DNA of 64,000 nt from DASZQY01 sp963843565 (lineage in GTDB: Bacteria > Pseudomonadota > Alphaproteobacteria > Rhizobiales > Kaistiaceae), in contig CAWJKY010000004.1 in assembly GCA_963843565.1 (NCBI GenBank), positions 124,001-188,000 of the forward strand. The letters are read 5' to 3'. A program made the position numbers and the translations under genes. Of this stretch, positions 16,512 through 25,655 are shown one piece after another (position 1 is the first letter of the stretch; each line of letters starts with the position of its first letter). The notes under the pieces were generated by a model. The model saw nothing but the letters and a program-made list of their open reading frames with translations. It was not told the DNA's origin and made no database searches.

Positions 16512-16814
16512 TTGAACCTCACCCCGCGAGAGAAGGACAAGCTGCTGATCGCCACCGCCGCCATGGTGGCGCGACGGCGGCTGGAACGCGGCGTCAAGCT
16601 CAACTATCCGGAAGCCGTGGCGCTGATTTCCGACTTCGTCGTGGAGGGCGCCCGCGACGGCAGGCCGGTCGCCGAGCTGATGGAAGCCGGCGCCCACGTC
16701 GTTACCCGCACGCAGGTCATGGACGGCATCGCGGAGATGATCCACGACGTCCAGGTCGAAGCCACCTTCCCCGACGGCACCAAGCTCGTCACCGTTCACA
16801 ATCCCATACGCTAG
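16512..16814 (+). CDS. ureA: Urease gamma subunit (100 aa)
   Basis: Structural subunit UreA. It is 100 residues, the standard length, beginning MNLTPREKDKLLIATAAMVA and containing LKLNYPEAVALI-like VKLNYPEAVALISDF and VHNPIR at the end. The start is a TTG at 16512, chosen because it gives the canonical N-terminus and lies 7 nt after GGGAGACG. It would assemble with UreB and UreC. Confidence 0.95.
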   Translation: MNLTPREKDKLLIATAAMVARRRLERGVKLNYPEAVALISDFVVEGARDGRPVAELMEAGAHVVTRTQVMDGIAEMIHDVQVEATFPDGTKLVTVHNPIR

Positions 16815-16825
16815 GGAGACTACCC

Positions 16826-17404
16826 ATGAAACGTATTGCCCTCCTCCCCTTGATGCTGCTCGCCGCAACGCCGGCGTTCGCCCACGTCGGTGTCGGCGCG
16901 ACCTCGGGATTCGCCGCCGGCTTCGCCCATCCCCTGTCGGGGCTCGACCACATGACGGTGATGGTCGCCGTCGGCCTGTGGGCGGCGCTGAAGGGCGGCA
17001 AGGCGCTCTGGGTATGGCCAGCGACGTTCGTGAGCGTCATGCTCGTCGGCGGCGGGCTCGGCATGATGCATGCGCCGATCCCCTTCGTTGAGCCCGGCAT
17101 TCTGGCCTCGGTGGTCGCGCTCGGCCTGCTGGTGGCCTTGGCCGTCGATCTGCCGGTCTGGGTCGGCGTCGTCGTCATCAGCGCCTTCGCCGTGCTGCAC
17201 GGTCACGCCCACGGCATGGAAGTGCCGGAAAGCGCCAGCGGCATCGAATACATGGCCGGCTTCGCCGTCGCCACCGCGTTCCTGCACGGCACCGGCATCG
17301 CCGCGGCGACGCTCCTCGGCCGGCGCTACCGGAGCCTGGTGCGCATCGGCGGCGCGGCCTGCGTGGCGATCGGCGCCGGCCTGATCTTCGGGGTCATCGG
17401 ATGA
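16826..17404 (+). CDS. ureJ: HupE/UreJ nickel transporter (192 aa)
   Basis: Inner-membrane protein of the HupE/UreJ family, a nickel/cobalt permease. A signal-like first segment ends PAFAHVG, followed by the signature FAHPLSGLDHMTVMVAVGLW with its metal-binding His and Asp, a second His cluster AVLHGHAHGMEVPESA, and GFAVATAFLHGTGIA. About six membrane segments. It sits between ureA and ureB, an order typical of Rhizobiales, and overlaps ureB by ATGA, so nickel supply and enzyme synthesis are coupled. Confidence 0.93.
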   Translation: MKRIALLPLMLLAATPAFAHVGVGATSGFAAGFAHPLSGLDHMTVMVAVGLWAALKGGKALWVWPATFVSVMLVGGGLGMMHAPIPFVEPGILASVVALGLLVALAVDLPVWVGVVVISAFAVLHGHAHGMEVPESASGIEYMAGFAVATAFLHGTGIAAATLLGRRYRSLVRIGGAACVAIGAGLIFGVIG

Positions 17405-17706
17405 TCCCGGGCGAAGTCATCACGGCGGCCGGCGAGATTGAACTCAACGCCGGCCAGCCGGTGACCACGGTGGAGATCGCCAACACCGGCGACCGCCCCG
17501 TCCAAGTCGGCTCGCACTACCACTTCGCCGAAACCAATAGCGCGCTCTCCTTCGATCGCGCCAAGGCGCGCGGCCAGCGGCTCGACATTCCCGCCGGCAC
17601 CGCCATCCGCTTCGAGCCCGGGCAGACCCGCACCGTCACCCTCGTTCCCTATCGGGGCGACAGGATCGTCTTCGGCTTCAACGGCAAGGTCATGGGGAAG
17701 CTGTGA
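17401..17706 (+). CDS. ureB: Urease beta subunit (101 aa)
   Basis: Structural subunit UreB, recognised by MIPGEVITAAGEIELNAGQP, the block VGSHYHFAETNSALSFDR, LDIPAGTAIRFEPGQTRTV, and the end FGFNGKVMGKL. Length is normal. The last 42 bases, including the stop, recur at 18174-18215 (41/42 identical), with the lprI-like gene between the two copies. The stop overlaps the GTG of that gene. Confidence 0.95.
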   Translation: MIPGEVITAAGEIELNAGQPVTTVEIANTGDRPVQVGSHYHFAETNSALSFDRAKARGQRLDIPAGTAIRFEPGQTRTVTLVPYRGDRIVFGFNGKVMGKL

Positions 17707-18110
17707 GAGCGGTTGCCGGCGTCCTGTTCGTCCTCGCCACGTTCGCCGGCGCCGCCGCCGCGGCAGACGATCTCGACTGCAACAACGCGACGGCGCAGCA
17801 GGACATGAACCTGTGCGCTGCGCGGGACTTCGAGGCGGCGGACGCCGACCTCAACGCAATCTGGAAGCAGGCACGCGCCACCGCGAAGCAACTGGACGCT
17901 GACCAGCCGGACGATCTCAAAGGCGCCGAGGACGCGCTGATCGCGGCCGAACGCGGCTGGATCGCCTATCGCGACGGTGAGTGCGTTCTCGTCGGGTTCC
18001 AGGCGCGCGGCGGCTCGATGGAGCCGATGCTGGTGTCCGCGTGCCTTGCCGATCTGACGCGCAAGCGGATCGAGGAATTGAACTATTTCGTCAGCGAGTC
18101 GGGCCAGTAG
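17703..18110 (+). CDS. DUF1311/LprI-like secreted protein (135 aa)
   Basis: Exported protein of the DUF1311 (lysozyme-inhibitor LprI N-terminal-like) family. Signal peptide about residues 1-21, ending GAAAAAD. The domain has the typical cysteines and helices: DDLDCNNATAQQDMNLCAAR, DADLNAIWKQ, then AAERGWIAYRDGECVLVGF and SACLADLTRKRIEEL. Members are periplasmic; lysozyme inhibition is known for only a few. It has no link to urease. Its GTG start overlaps the ureB stop, and a duplicated ureB tail follows it, so it was inserted here. Confidence 0.85.
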   Translation: MRAVAGVLFVLATFAGAAAAADDLDCNNATAQQDMNLCAARDFEAADADLNAIWKQARATAKQLDADQPDDLKGAEDALIAAERGWIAYRDGECVLVGFQARGGSMEPMLVSACLADLTRKRIEELNYFVSESGQ

Positions 18111-18173
18111 GCGGACCGGGTATGGAACGTATGTGGCTGATGCCGCGCACATCGACCGGACGCAACGGGCCGC

Positions 18174-18215
18174 ATCGTGTTCGGCTTCAACGGCAAGGTC
18201 ATGGGGAAGCTGTGA
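18174..18215 (+). pseudogene. Duplicated 3' end of ureB
   Basis: These 42 bases match 17665-17706 with one difference and encode IVFGFNGKVMGKL plus stop in an orphan context. Upstream homology stops abruptly. It is the relic left when DNA carrying the lprI-like gene entered the end of ureB. Confidence 0.9.
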
Positions 18216-18337
18216 CGGCACCCGTCGCCGAGGGCCGGCGCGCTGCGCCACCGCCCGGTGGAGGCCGCGCCAGCGGGCGTTCGGCGGGCGGCGAACGTGT
18301 ACGCGCCGCCGCCCACCGTGGACGCATGCCCGGGCGC

Positions 18338-18790
18338 TCAGGAGTTGCTGTAGAGCACCAGATTGCCGGCGTCGTCGAGCGTCGCGCCGACGATCGTGTT
18401 GGTGGCGACGTTCTGCTGCTTCAGTCCGCCGGAGAGGTACGTGTTGTCCTTGATGGCGGTCCTGAGATCGGCGATCGCGGTCTTGTCGCCGGACATCGAA
18501 CCGGCGAACGCCTTGGCGTTGGCGTGGATCAGCGTCGCGACCTTGACCACCTGAACCTCGTTGTTGTTGCCGAGCTTCTTGATCGCGTCGACGGCCTTGG
18601 TGTCATTCGCCATGGCGTTCATGAGGCTGGTCTTGTCGGGCGCCATGGCCGGTACGTAGGACTTGGACGCGTTCGTGGTCATCGGCTTGGCGATGTCGTT
18701 GACGGACACGCTGAGCGCGCTGGCCGAGAGCGGCATGGCGAGCGCCATGAGCGCGGCGCCGGCTGTGGCAAGCATCAGTTGCTTTTTCAT
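18338..18790 (-). CDS. Secreted hypothetical protein inside the urease cluster (150 aa)
   Basis: No family is recognised. The ATG at 18790 follows GGAGG with a 5 nt gap and gives a strong signal peptide, MKKQLMLATAGAALMALAMP, cleaved near LSASALS. The mature part is small, acidic to neutral and Asn/Ala/Lys-rich, without cysteines or membrane segments, so it is a soluble periplasmic or secreted protein. It is transcribed against the urease genes between ureB and ureC, and a terminator-like hairpin lies in its own leader (18811-18843). Confidence 0.75.
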   Translation of the reverse strand: MKKQLMLATAGAALMALAMPLSASALSVSVNDIAKPMTTNASKSYVPAMAPDKTSLMNAMANDTKAVDAIKKLGNNNEVQVVKVATLIHANAKAFAGSMSGDKTAIADLRTAIKDNTYLSGGLKQQNVATNTIVGATLDDAGNLVLYSNS

Positions 18791-18810
18791 CGATACCTCC
18801 ATTCAGAAAC

Positions 18811-18843
18811 AAAAACGACGGCGCGTCTGATGACGCACCGTCG
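18811..18843 (-). terminator. Intrinsic terminator/attenuator in the leader of the secreted-protein gene
   Basis: Read on the minus strand, a 12 bp stem with one wobble pair (18832-18843 with 18816-18827) and a 4 nt loop is followed by a run of five T (18811-18815) and more T beyond. It lies 20-50 nt before the start codon of the gene at 18338-18790. No gene reads into it on that strand, so it either attenuates that gene or ends a short untranslated RNA starting inside the ureC upstream region. Confidence 0.6.
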
Positions 18844-18938
18844 CCCTGTCTTGCCATCTAAGGCGCAGGCGCCCGCGCCAAGCGCGACGTTTCGACACGC
18901 TGGCGTCAGCAACGCTCACCGGATGAGGGACTGAACCA

Positions 18939-20651
18939 ATGCCCTTCAAGATTTCCCGCGCCGCCTATGCCGACATGTTCGGCCCGACCGTCGGCGACAA
19001 GGTCCGCCTCGCCGACACCGAACTGATCATCGAGGTCGAGAAGGACTTCACGACCTACGGCGAGGAAGTGAAATTCGGCGGCGGCAAGGTGATCCGGGAC
19101 GGCATGGGCCAGTCGCAGCTGGGCCGCGGCGAAGGCGCCGTCGACACCGTCATCACCAACGCGCTGATCATCGACTACTGGGGGATCGTCAAGGCCGACG
19201 TCGGCATCAAGGACGGCCGCATCGCCGGCATCGGCAAGGCCGGAAACCCGGACGTGCAGCCCGGCGTCGACATCATCATCGGCCCGGGCACCGAGGCGAT
19301 CGCCGGCGAGGGCAAGATCCTGACCGCCGGCGCCATCGACGGCCACATCCACTTCATCGCGCCCCAGCAGATCGACGAGGCGCTCTATTCCGGCGTCACC
19401 ACCATGATCGGCGGCGGCACCGGCCCGGCGACCGGCACCAACGCCACCACCTGCACCCCCGGCCCCTGGCATCTCGGGCGCATGATCCAGGCCGCCGAAG
19501 GCTTCCCCATGAACCTCGCCTTCGCCGGCAAGGGCAACGCCTCGCTGCCGCGCGCGCTGGAAGAGCAGGTCGAGGGCGGCGCCATGGCGTTGAAGCTGCA
19601 CGAGGACTGGGGCACCACACCGGCGGCGATCGACGCCTGCCTGTCGATTGCCGACGCCTACGACGTGCAGGTGATGATCCACACCGACACGCTGAACGAA
19701 TCGGGCTTCGTCGAGAACACCATCGCCGCCTTCAAGGGGCGCACCATCCACGCCTACCACACCGAGGGCGCCGGCGGCGGCCACGCGCCGGACATCATCA
19801 AGGTGTGCGGACAGGCGAACGTTTTGCCCTCGTCCACCAACCCGACGCGCCCCTACACGGTGAACACCCTCGACGAGCATCTCGACATGCTCATGGTGTG
19901 CCACCACCTCGACCCGTCGATCCCCGAGGACGTCGCCTTCGCCGAAAGTCGCATCCGCAAGGAGACCATCGCGGCGGAGGACATCCTCCACGACATGGGC
20001 GCCTTCTCGATGATCGCGTCGGACAGCCAGGCCATGGGCCGCGTCGGCGAGGTCGTCATCCGCACCTTCCAGACCGCCCACAAGATGAAGGTCCAGCGCG
20101 GGCGTTTGCCTGAAGAGAGCGGCGACAACGACAACTTCCGCGTCAAGCGCTACCTCGCCAAGGTCACCATCAACCCGGCCATCGCCCACGGCCTCGACGA
20201 GTGGGTGGGCTCCATCGAGAACGGCAAGTTGGCCGATCTCGTCCTGTGGTCACCGGCCTTCTTCGGCGTCAAGCCCGACCTGATCATCAAGATGGGCACC
20301 ATCGCCGCCGCGCCCATGGGCGACCCCAACGCCTCGATCCCGACGCCGCAGCCGGTCCACTACCGGCCGATGTTCGGGGCTTTCGCCCGCTCCATGACGC
20401 TGTCCGCGGTCACCTTCGTGAGCCGCGCCGCGCTGTCGCTGGGCATCGCCGACAAGCTCGAAACGGCGCGCGAGCTCTTGCCGGTGCACAACACGCGGTC
20501 AGGCATCTCGAAGGAATCCATGATCCACAATTCGGCCCTGCCGAAGATCGAGGTCAACCCGGAGACCTACGAGGTGCGCGCCGACGGCGAACTGCTCACT
20601 TGCCCGCCGGCGGACGTTCTGCCGATGGCGCAGCGGTATTTCTTGTTTTGA
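18939..20651 (+). CDS. ureC: Urease alpha subunit, catalytic (570 aa)
   Basis: The nickel-containing subunit that hydrolyses urea to ammonia and carbamate. Nickel and active-site residues are all visible: H136 and H138 (DGHIHFI), carbamylated K219 (MALKLHEDWG), H248 (VMIHTDTLNE), H274 (HAYHTEGAGGGHAPDI), flap C321-H322 (MVCHHLDPS) and D362 (IASDSQAMG). Length is standard. It is separated from ureB by inserted DNA (17703-18938), so it probably has its own promoter just before 18939. Confidence 0.97.
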   Translation: MPFKISRAAYADMFGPTVGDKVRLADTELIIEVEKDFTTYGEEVKFGGGKVIRDGMGQSQLGRGEGAVDTVITNALIIDYWGIVKADVGIKDGRIAGIGKAGNPDVQPGVDIIIGPGTEAIAGEGKILTAGAIDGHIHFIAPQQIDEALYSGVTTMIGGGTGPATGTNATTCTPGPWHLGRMIQAAEGFPMNLAFAGKGNASLPRALEEQVEGGAMALKLHEDWGTTPAAIDACLSIADAYDVQVMIHTDTLNESGFVENTIAAFKGRTIHAYHTEGAGGGHAPDIIKVCGQANVLPSSTNPTRPYTVNTLDEHLDMLMVCHHLDPSIPEDVAFAESRIRKETIAAEDILHDMGAFSMIASDSQAMGRVGEVVIRTFQTAHKMKVQRGRLPEESGDNDNFRVKRYLAKVTINPAIAHGLDEWVGSIENGKLADLVLWSPAFFGVKPDLIIKMGTIAAAPMGDPNASIPTPQPVHYRPMFGAFARSMTLSAVTFVSRAALSLGIADKLETARELLPVHNTRSGISKESMIHNSALPKIEVNPETYEVRADGELLTCPPADVLPMAQRYFLF

Positions 20652-21417
20652 GTGGAGCGTCCCTCCGGTCGAGCCACCCCGGCAGGTCGGCCACGGACTC
20701 CAGCACCACGTCGGCGAGCGGCGCGAGATCGTCGGCGCTGGAGTTGCCCGAGGTGACGCCGATGGCCATGGCGCCGGCGGCACGGGCCATGTGAAGGTCG
20801 TGCGGGTTGTCGCCGACGACGGCGACGTCGCCGGGCGCGAGTCCGGTCGCCTCGCAGAACAGACGCACCTGGTCGGGCGCCGGCTTGCGGTTGGTGACCG
20901 AGTCGTAGCCGAGGATGCGCGCGAAGTACCCCGCCATGCCGGTCGCGGCGAGCGCGGCACAGGCGGCGGCTTCGCTGTCGTTGGTGGCGACGCCCAACAC
21001 GAGGCCGCGCGCGGCAAGCGCCGCCAGCGCTGCCTCGGCGCCCTCCACCGGCACGGAGTGCCGCTCGCCGTGGACATGGAAGGCGCGGTCCATGCGGGCG
21101 GCATGGGCGGCGTGTTCGATCGGCGGCAGGTCTCCGTACCAGAGGGAAACGATGAGGTCGGTGGTGCCCGCGCCGATCACCGAACCCGTCCGGAACTTTC
21201 CCGTCGCGGAATCGAGCCCACCGGCCGCCAGCAGCGCCTCGGCGCGCGCCGCATCGCCGTTTGCCGCCTCCAGAGCGAGAACGCGGAGCACAGGCGTCCA
21301 CGTCGCCTCGAACGAGAGGAGCGTACCGTCCTTGTCGAAGAGAATGCCGCGCAACGGGAAGGCCCCAACAGACAGACGGCAGGTGCTATCGTGTTGCCGG
21401 GAAGATAGCAAAACCAT
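20596..21417 (-). CDS. HAD-family phosphatase, phosphoglycolate-phosphatase-like (273 aa)
   Basis: Haloacid-dehalogenase-superfamily hydrolase. Motif I FDKDGTLLSF contains the nucleophile and acid Asp pair, motif II is VATNDSEAA, the lysine is in NRKPAPDQVRLF, and motif III is VVGDNPHDLHMARAAG. Residues between I and II form a C1 cap as in Gph-like phosphatases. The substrate is unknown. The start is uncertain: the ATG at 21417 is used, but a shorter start near LRGILFDKDG would fit the fold. Its 3' end overlaps the ureC end by 56 bp on the opposite strand, so it interrupts the urease operon. Confidence 0.85.
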   Translation of the reverse strand: MVLLSSRQHDSTCRLSVGAFPLRGILFDKDGTLLSFEATWTPVLRVLALEAANGDAARAEALLAAGGLDSATGKFRTGSVIGAGTTDLIVSLWYGDLPPIEHAAHAARMDRAFHVHGERHSVPVEGAEAALAALAARGLVLGVATNDSEAAACAALAATGMAGYFARILGYDSVTNRKPAPDQVRLFCEATGLAPGDVAVVGDNPHDLHMARAAGAMAIGVTSGNSSADDLAPLADVVLESVADLPGWLDRRDAPLKTRNTAAPSAERPPAGK

Positions 21418-21426
21418 GGGGGTCAG

Positions 21427-21909
21427 ATGATCCGCGCCATCAAGGTGCTGCCGGCCGGCGACTGGCTGCAATCGACGCTGACAACCGACACGGTCGCCCT
21501 AGACCACGACATGCGCCACCGCCGGCGGCTGCAGATGACGGGGTTGCGCGGGTTCGCGTTCCTGCTCGATTTGCCGCAGGCAACGACGCTCAGGAACGGC
21601 GACGGGCTGGAGCTCGAGGACGGCCGCATCGTGTTGGTCAAGGCGGCATCCGAGCCGCTCGCCGAAATCCGCGCGCCCAACGCGGCCGAACTGATGCGCA
21701 TCGCCTGGCACCTGGGCAATCGCCACTGTCCGGCGGCGCTTCGCGCCGACGCCATCCTCATCCGCCGCGACCACGTCATCGAGGAGATGGTCGCGGGCCT
21801 TGGCGCGACGGTCACCCACGTCGAGGAGCCGTTCGAACCGGAAGGCGGCGCCTACGCCACCGCCCATCACGCCGAGCACCATGAGCACGACGACCGGCCC
21901 GAGGGATAG
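21427..21909 (+). CDS. ureE: Urease accessory protein UreE, nickel chaperone (160 aa)
   Basis: UreE carries nickel to the UreDFG complex. The N-terminal peptide-binding domain is followed by LRGFAFLLDLPQATTLRNGD-like core residues and the metal-binding domain with LMRIAWHLGNRHCPAAL, where the conserved His of GNRH is visible. The C-terminus is His-rich (HHAEHHEHD), a common nickel-storage tail. It starts 10 bp from the divergent HAD gene and probably begins a separate transcription unit, ureEFG. Confidence 0.93.
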   Translation: MIRAIKVLPAGDWLQSTLTTDTVALDHDMRHRRRLQMTGLRGFAFLLDLPQATTLRNGDGLELEDGRIVLVKAASEPLAEIRAPNAAELMRIAWHLGNRHCPAALRADAILIRRDHVIEEMVAGLGATVTHVEEPFEPEGGAYATAHHAEHHEHDDRPEG

Positions 21910-21913
21910 CGGC

Positions 21914-22606
21914 GTGCGAGACGACGAACTCGATCCGGCAGCCCTGCAGAAGTTGCTGGCATGGACGTCGCCGGCGTTTCCGGTGGGCGCGTTCTCCTAC
22001 AGCCACGGGCTGGAATGGGCGGTCGAGGACGGCACCGTCGCCAGCGCCGACGATCTCGCGGCCTGGCTGAACGACATCGTCGCCCATGGCGCCGGACGGA
22101 ACGACGCGATCCTTTTCTGCCATGCGTATCGTGCGGCGAACGACGCCGATGCACTGGCTGCAATCGCCGAACTCGCCGCCGCCTTCCAGCCGTCAAAGGA
22201 ACGCCACCTGGAAGCCACCGCGCAAGGGCGTGCGTTTTTGGATGCGGTGGGCGCCGCCTGGCCGACCGCCGAGCTCGCTGCCGCGGCATCGGCGCTTTCC
22301 GGCGCCTCGGTCACCTACCCGGTCGCGGTCGCCGTCGCCGCAGCCGCCCACGCCATTCCCCTCGCCCCGGCGCTGACCGCGCTGCTCTCGGCCTTCGTCG
22401 CCAACATCGTCTCGGCCGGCGTGCGCGCCATCCCCATCGGCCAGAGCGACGGCCAGCGGGTTATCGCGCTTCTCGGGCCCGCCATCGCCGCCGTCGCCGA
22501 AACAGCAGAATCCGCGACCCTCGACGATCTCGGCGGGGCAGCGCTTGCCGCCGACATCGCCTCCATGCGCCACGAAACCCAGTACACCCGCCTCTTTCGC
22601 TCCTGA
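21914..22606 (+). CDS. ureF: Urease accessory protein UreF (230 aa)
   Basis: UreF connects UreD and UreG and gates GTP hydrolysis during nickel insertion. Family signatures are LLAWTSPAFPVGAFSYSHGL near the N-terminus, ERHLEATAQGRAF, SVTYPVAVAVAAAAHAIPL, and the end ASMRHETQYTRLFRS. The GTG at 21914 follows GAGGGA by 7 nt; an ATG at 21881 inside ureE, 29 nt of overlap, is the alternative and adds eleven residues. Confidence 0.92.
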   Translation: MRDDELDPAALQKLLAWTSPAFPVGAFSYSHGLEWAVEDGTVASADDLAAWLNDIVAHGAGRNDAILFCHAYRAANDADALAAIAELAAAFQPSKERHLEATAQGRAFLDAVGAAWPTAELAAAASALSGASVTYPVAVAVAAAAHAIPLAPALTALLSAFVANIVSAGVRAIPIGQSDGQRVIALLGPAIAAVAETAESATLDDLGGAALAADIASMRHETQYTRLFRS

Positions 22607-22699
22607 GCGGCACACCGCCATCTGGCCTTTCGCCGCCCGGCGATGTAACTGGAACGGACCTCCCATTCCTCCCAGTCCAAGACGGCGTAACCTCAAGCC

Positions 22700-23313
<614 letters not shown>

Positions 23314-23317
<4 letters not shown>

Positions 23318-24465
23318 AGATCACCGCCATCAAGCCGTTCGTCGTGTGGGTCGGCACCCGCAACCAGCTGATCGTCAAGGTCGAGACCGACGAGGGAATC
23401 TACGGCTGGGGCGAATCCGGCATGTCGGCGCGCGAGAAGGCGGTCATCGGCGCGCTCGCGCACTACGCGCAATTCGTCGTCGGCCGCGACCCCATGCTGA
23501 GCGGCGCGGTCTGGCAGGAGATGTACCGCAGCCAGTATTTCGAGGGCGGGCGCGTGCTCACCAACGCGATCGCCGCCATCGACATCGCCCTCCATGATAT
23601 TCGCGGCAAGGCGCTGGGCGTCCCCGTCCATCAGTTGCTGGGCGGCAAGCAGCGCGACCGGGTGGCGGCGTTCGCCACGACCTTCGCCGAACCGGGGCCG
23701 AAGATGGTCGAGGAAGCCAAGCTGCTCGCCGATCTCGACTGGCCGTGCATACGGCTGATCGCCGCCGGCCACACGTCGAGCAACATCTTCGAGCCGCGCA
23801 AGTCGATCGCCGACACCGTGCCGTGGGTGATCAAGACGCGCGAAGCGATCGGCGACACCGTCGCGCTCGGTGTCGAGTATCACCATCGCCTGAGCGTCGC
23901 CGAGGCGGCATCGTTCTGCCAGAAGCTGCCCGCCGGCACCCTCGACTTCATCGAGGAGCCCATCCGCGACGAGACTCCGGAAGCCTACGAGGCGCTGCGC
24001 AAGCTCACCGACGTCCCCTTCGCGGTCGGCGAGGAGTTTTCGTCCAAGTGGCAGTTCCTGCCCTACATCGAACGCGACATCCACCAGTTCAACCGCATCG
24101 ACGTGTGCAACGTCGGCGGGCTGACCGAGGCGATGAAGGTTGCCGGGTGGAGCGAGGCGCACTACGTCGACATGATGCCGCACAACCCGCTGGGGCCGAT
24201 CTGCACCGCGGCGAGCGTCCACTTCGGCGCCGCCGTGGCGAACTTCGCCTGGCTGGAATGTCGCGCCTCGCCGGTCGAGCAGGCGGGCTTCGACGACCGG
24301 TCGCTTTTCCCCGTCCAGGTGAAGCTCGACGGTGCCGCCTACGTGGTGCCCGAGGCGCCCGGCCTTGGCGTCGAGGTCGACGAGAAGCTGGCGGCGGCGC
24401 AGACGTTCAAGTTCTGGGAAGCGCCGCACCTGCGCCGCGAAGACGGCTCCGTCACCAACTGGTAA
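23314..24465 (+). CDS. Mandelate racemase/muconate lactonizing enzyme family protein (383 aa)
   Basis: Enolase-superfamily enzyme with the N-terminal capping domain (ITAIKPFVVWVG, LIVKVETDEGIYGWGESG) and the (beta/alpha)7beta barrel. Metal ligands fall in LGVEYHHRLS, FIEEPIRDE and AVGEEFSSKW, and a general-base histidine is in DMMPHNPLGP, the pattern of the galactonate/other acid-sugar dehydratase branch. The usual catalytic lysine pair is not seen (CIRLIAAGHTS occupies that strand). Substrate unknown. It overlaps ureG by 4 nt and precedes an amidohydrolase, so a nitrogen-containing acid is plausible but speculative. Confidence 0.85.
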
Positions 24466-24488
24466 GGCAAACAGGACCCCGACCGCCG

Positions 24489-25655
24489 ATGCCGATCGTC
24501 AACCGCTTCGCCGACTTCCAGAACGACACGGTCGCCGTTCGCCGCGATCTCCACCGCCACCCGGAGCTGATGTACAACGTCCACCGCACGGCGGCCAAGG
24601 TCGCCGAGCAACTCACCGCCTTCGGTGTCGACGAGGTCGCGACCGGCATCGGCCGCACCGGCGTCGTCGGCGTCATCAAGGGCCGCAAGGCGGCTAGCGG
24701 CAAGGTGATCGGGCTGCGCGCCGACATGGACGCGCTGCCCATCAGGGAAGCAACCGGCCAGCCCTACGCCTCCGAGGCGCCCGGCAAGATGCACGCCTGC
24801 GGCCACGACGGCCACACCGCGATGCTCCTCGGCGCGGCGCGCTATCTCGCCGAGACCCGCAACTTCGACGGCACCGCGATCGTTATCTTCCAGCCGGCCG
24901 AGGAAGGCGGCGCCGGCGGCAAGGCGATGATCGACGACGGCATGATGGAACGCTGGGCCATCCAGGAGATCTACGGCATGCACAACATGCCGGGGCTGCC
25001 GGTCGGCAGGTTCGCCACCCGGACCGGTCCCCTGCTCGCCGCGACCGACGAATTCACCATCGACATCACGGGCTACGGCAGCCACGCCGCCAAGCCACAC
25101 CAAGCCGTCGACCCGATCGTCACCGGCGCGGCGATGGTGCAGGCGCTCCAGACGATCGTGTCGCGCAACGTCGACCCGATCAATTCGGTCGTCGTTTCGG
25201 TGACCAAGTTTCACGCCGGCGACGCCTACAACGTCATCGCGCCGACCGCTGAGATCGCCGGCACGGTGCGCACGCTCACCGACGCCAACCGCGACCTCGC
25301 CGAGAAGCGCCTGCGCGAGATCGTCGCCGGGATCGCAGCCGCCCACGGCGCCAGCGCTATCGTCGACTACGACCGCAACTATCCGGTCACCCGCAACCAC
25401 GCACGCCAGACCGAATTCGCCGCGCGCGTCGCCGCCGAGGTGGTCAGCGCGCCCAACGTCGACACCGACACGCCGCCTATCCTCGGCGGCGAGGATTTTT
25501 CGTACATGCTGAACGCCCGCCCCGGCGCCTTCATCTTCATCGGCCAGGGCGACACCGCCGGCCTCCACAACCCCGCCTACGATTTCAACGACGAGATCAT
25601 TCCGATCGGCTGTTCGTACTGGGCGCGGCTGGTCGAGACCGCGATGCCGGCCTGA
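24489..25655 (+). CDS. M20-family amidohydrolase, hippurate-hydrolase type (388 aa)
   Basis: Zinc- or manganese-dependent peptidase/amidohydrolase of the M20D group, which releases acyl or amino groups from N-acyl amino acids and related amides. Signatures are VRRDLHRHPELMYNVHRTA, LRADMDALPIREATG, the metal motif MHACGHDGHTAMLLGAARYL, FQPAEEGGAGGKAMIDDG, GYGSHAAKPHQAVDPI in the lid domain, and the final PPILGGEDFSYML. Length is usual. It follows the enolase-superfamily gene by 23 nt and closes the urease-linked transcription unit. Confidence 0.92.
   Translation: MPIVNRFADFQNDTVAVRRDLHRHPELMYNVHRTAAKVAEQLTAFGVDEVATGIGRTGVVGVIKGRKAASGKVIGLRADMDALPIREATGQPYASEAPGKMHACGHDGHTAMLLGAARYLAETRNFDGTAIVIFQPAEEGGAGGKAMIDDGMMERWAIQEIYGMHNMPGLPVGRFATRTGPLLAATDEFTIDITGYGSHAAKPHQAVDPIVTGAAMVQALQTIVSRNVDPINSVVVSVTKFHAGDAYNVIAPTAEIAGTVRTLTDANRDLAEKRLREIVAGIAAAHGASAIVDYDRNYPVTRNHARQTEFAARVAAEVVSAPNVDTDTPPILGGEDFSYMLNARPGAFIFIGQGDTAGLHNPAYDFNDEIIPIGCSYWARLVETAMPA

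Noticed and set aside
18906..20189. 427-codon minus-strand frame opposite ureC
   Set aside because: ureC is unmistakable on the plus strand; the antisense frame has no recognisable feature.
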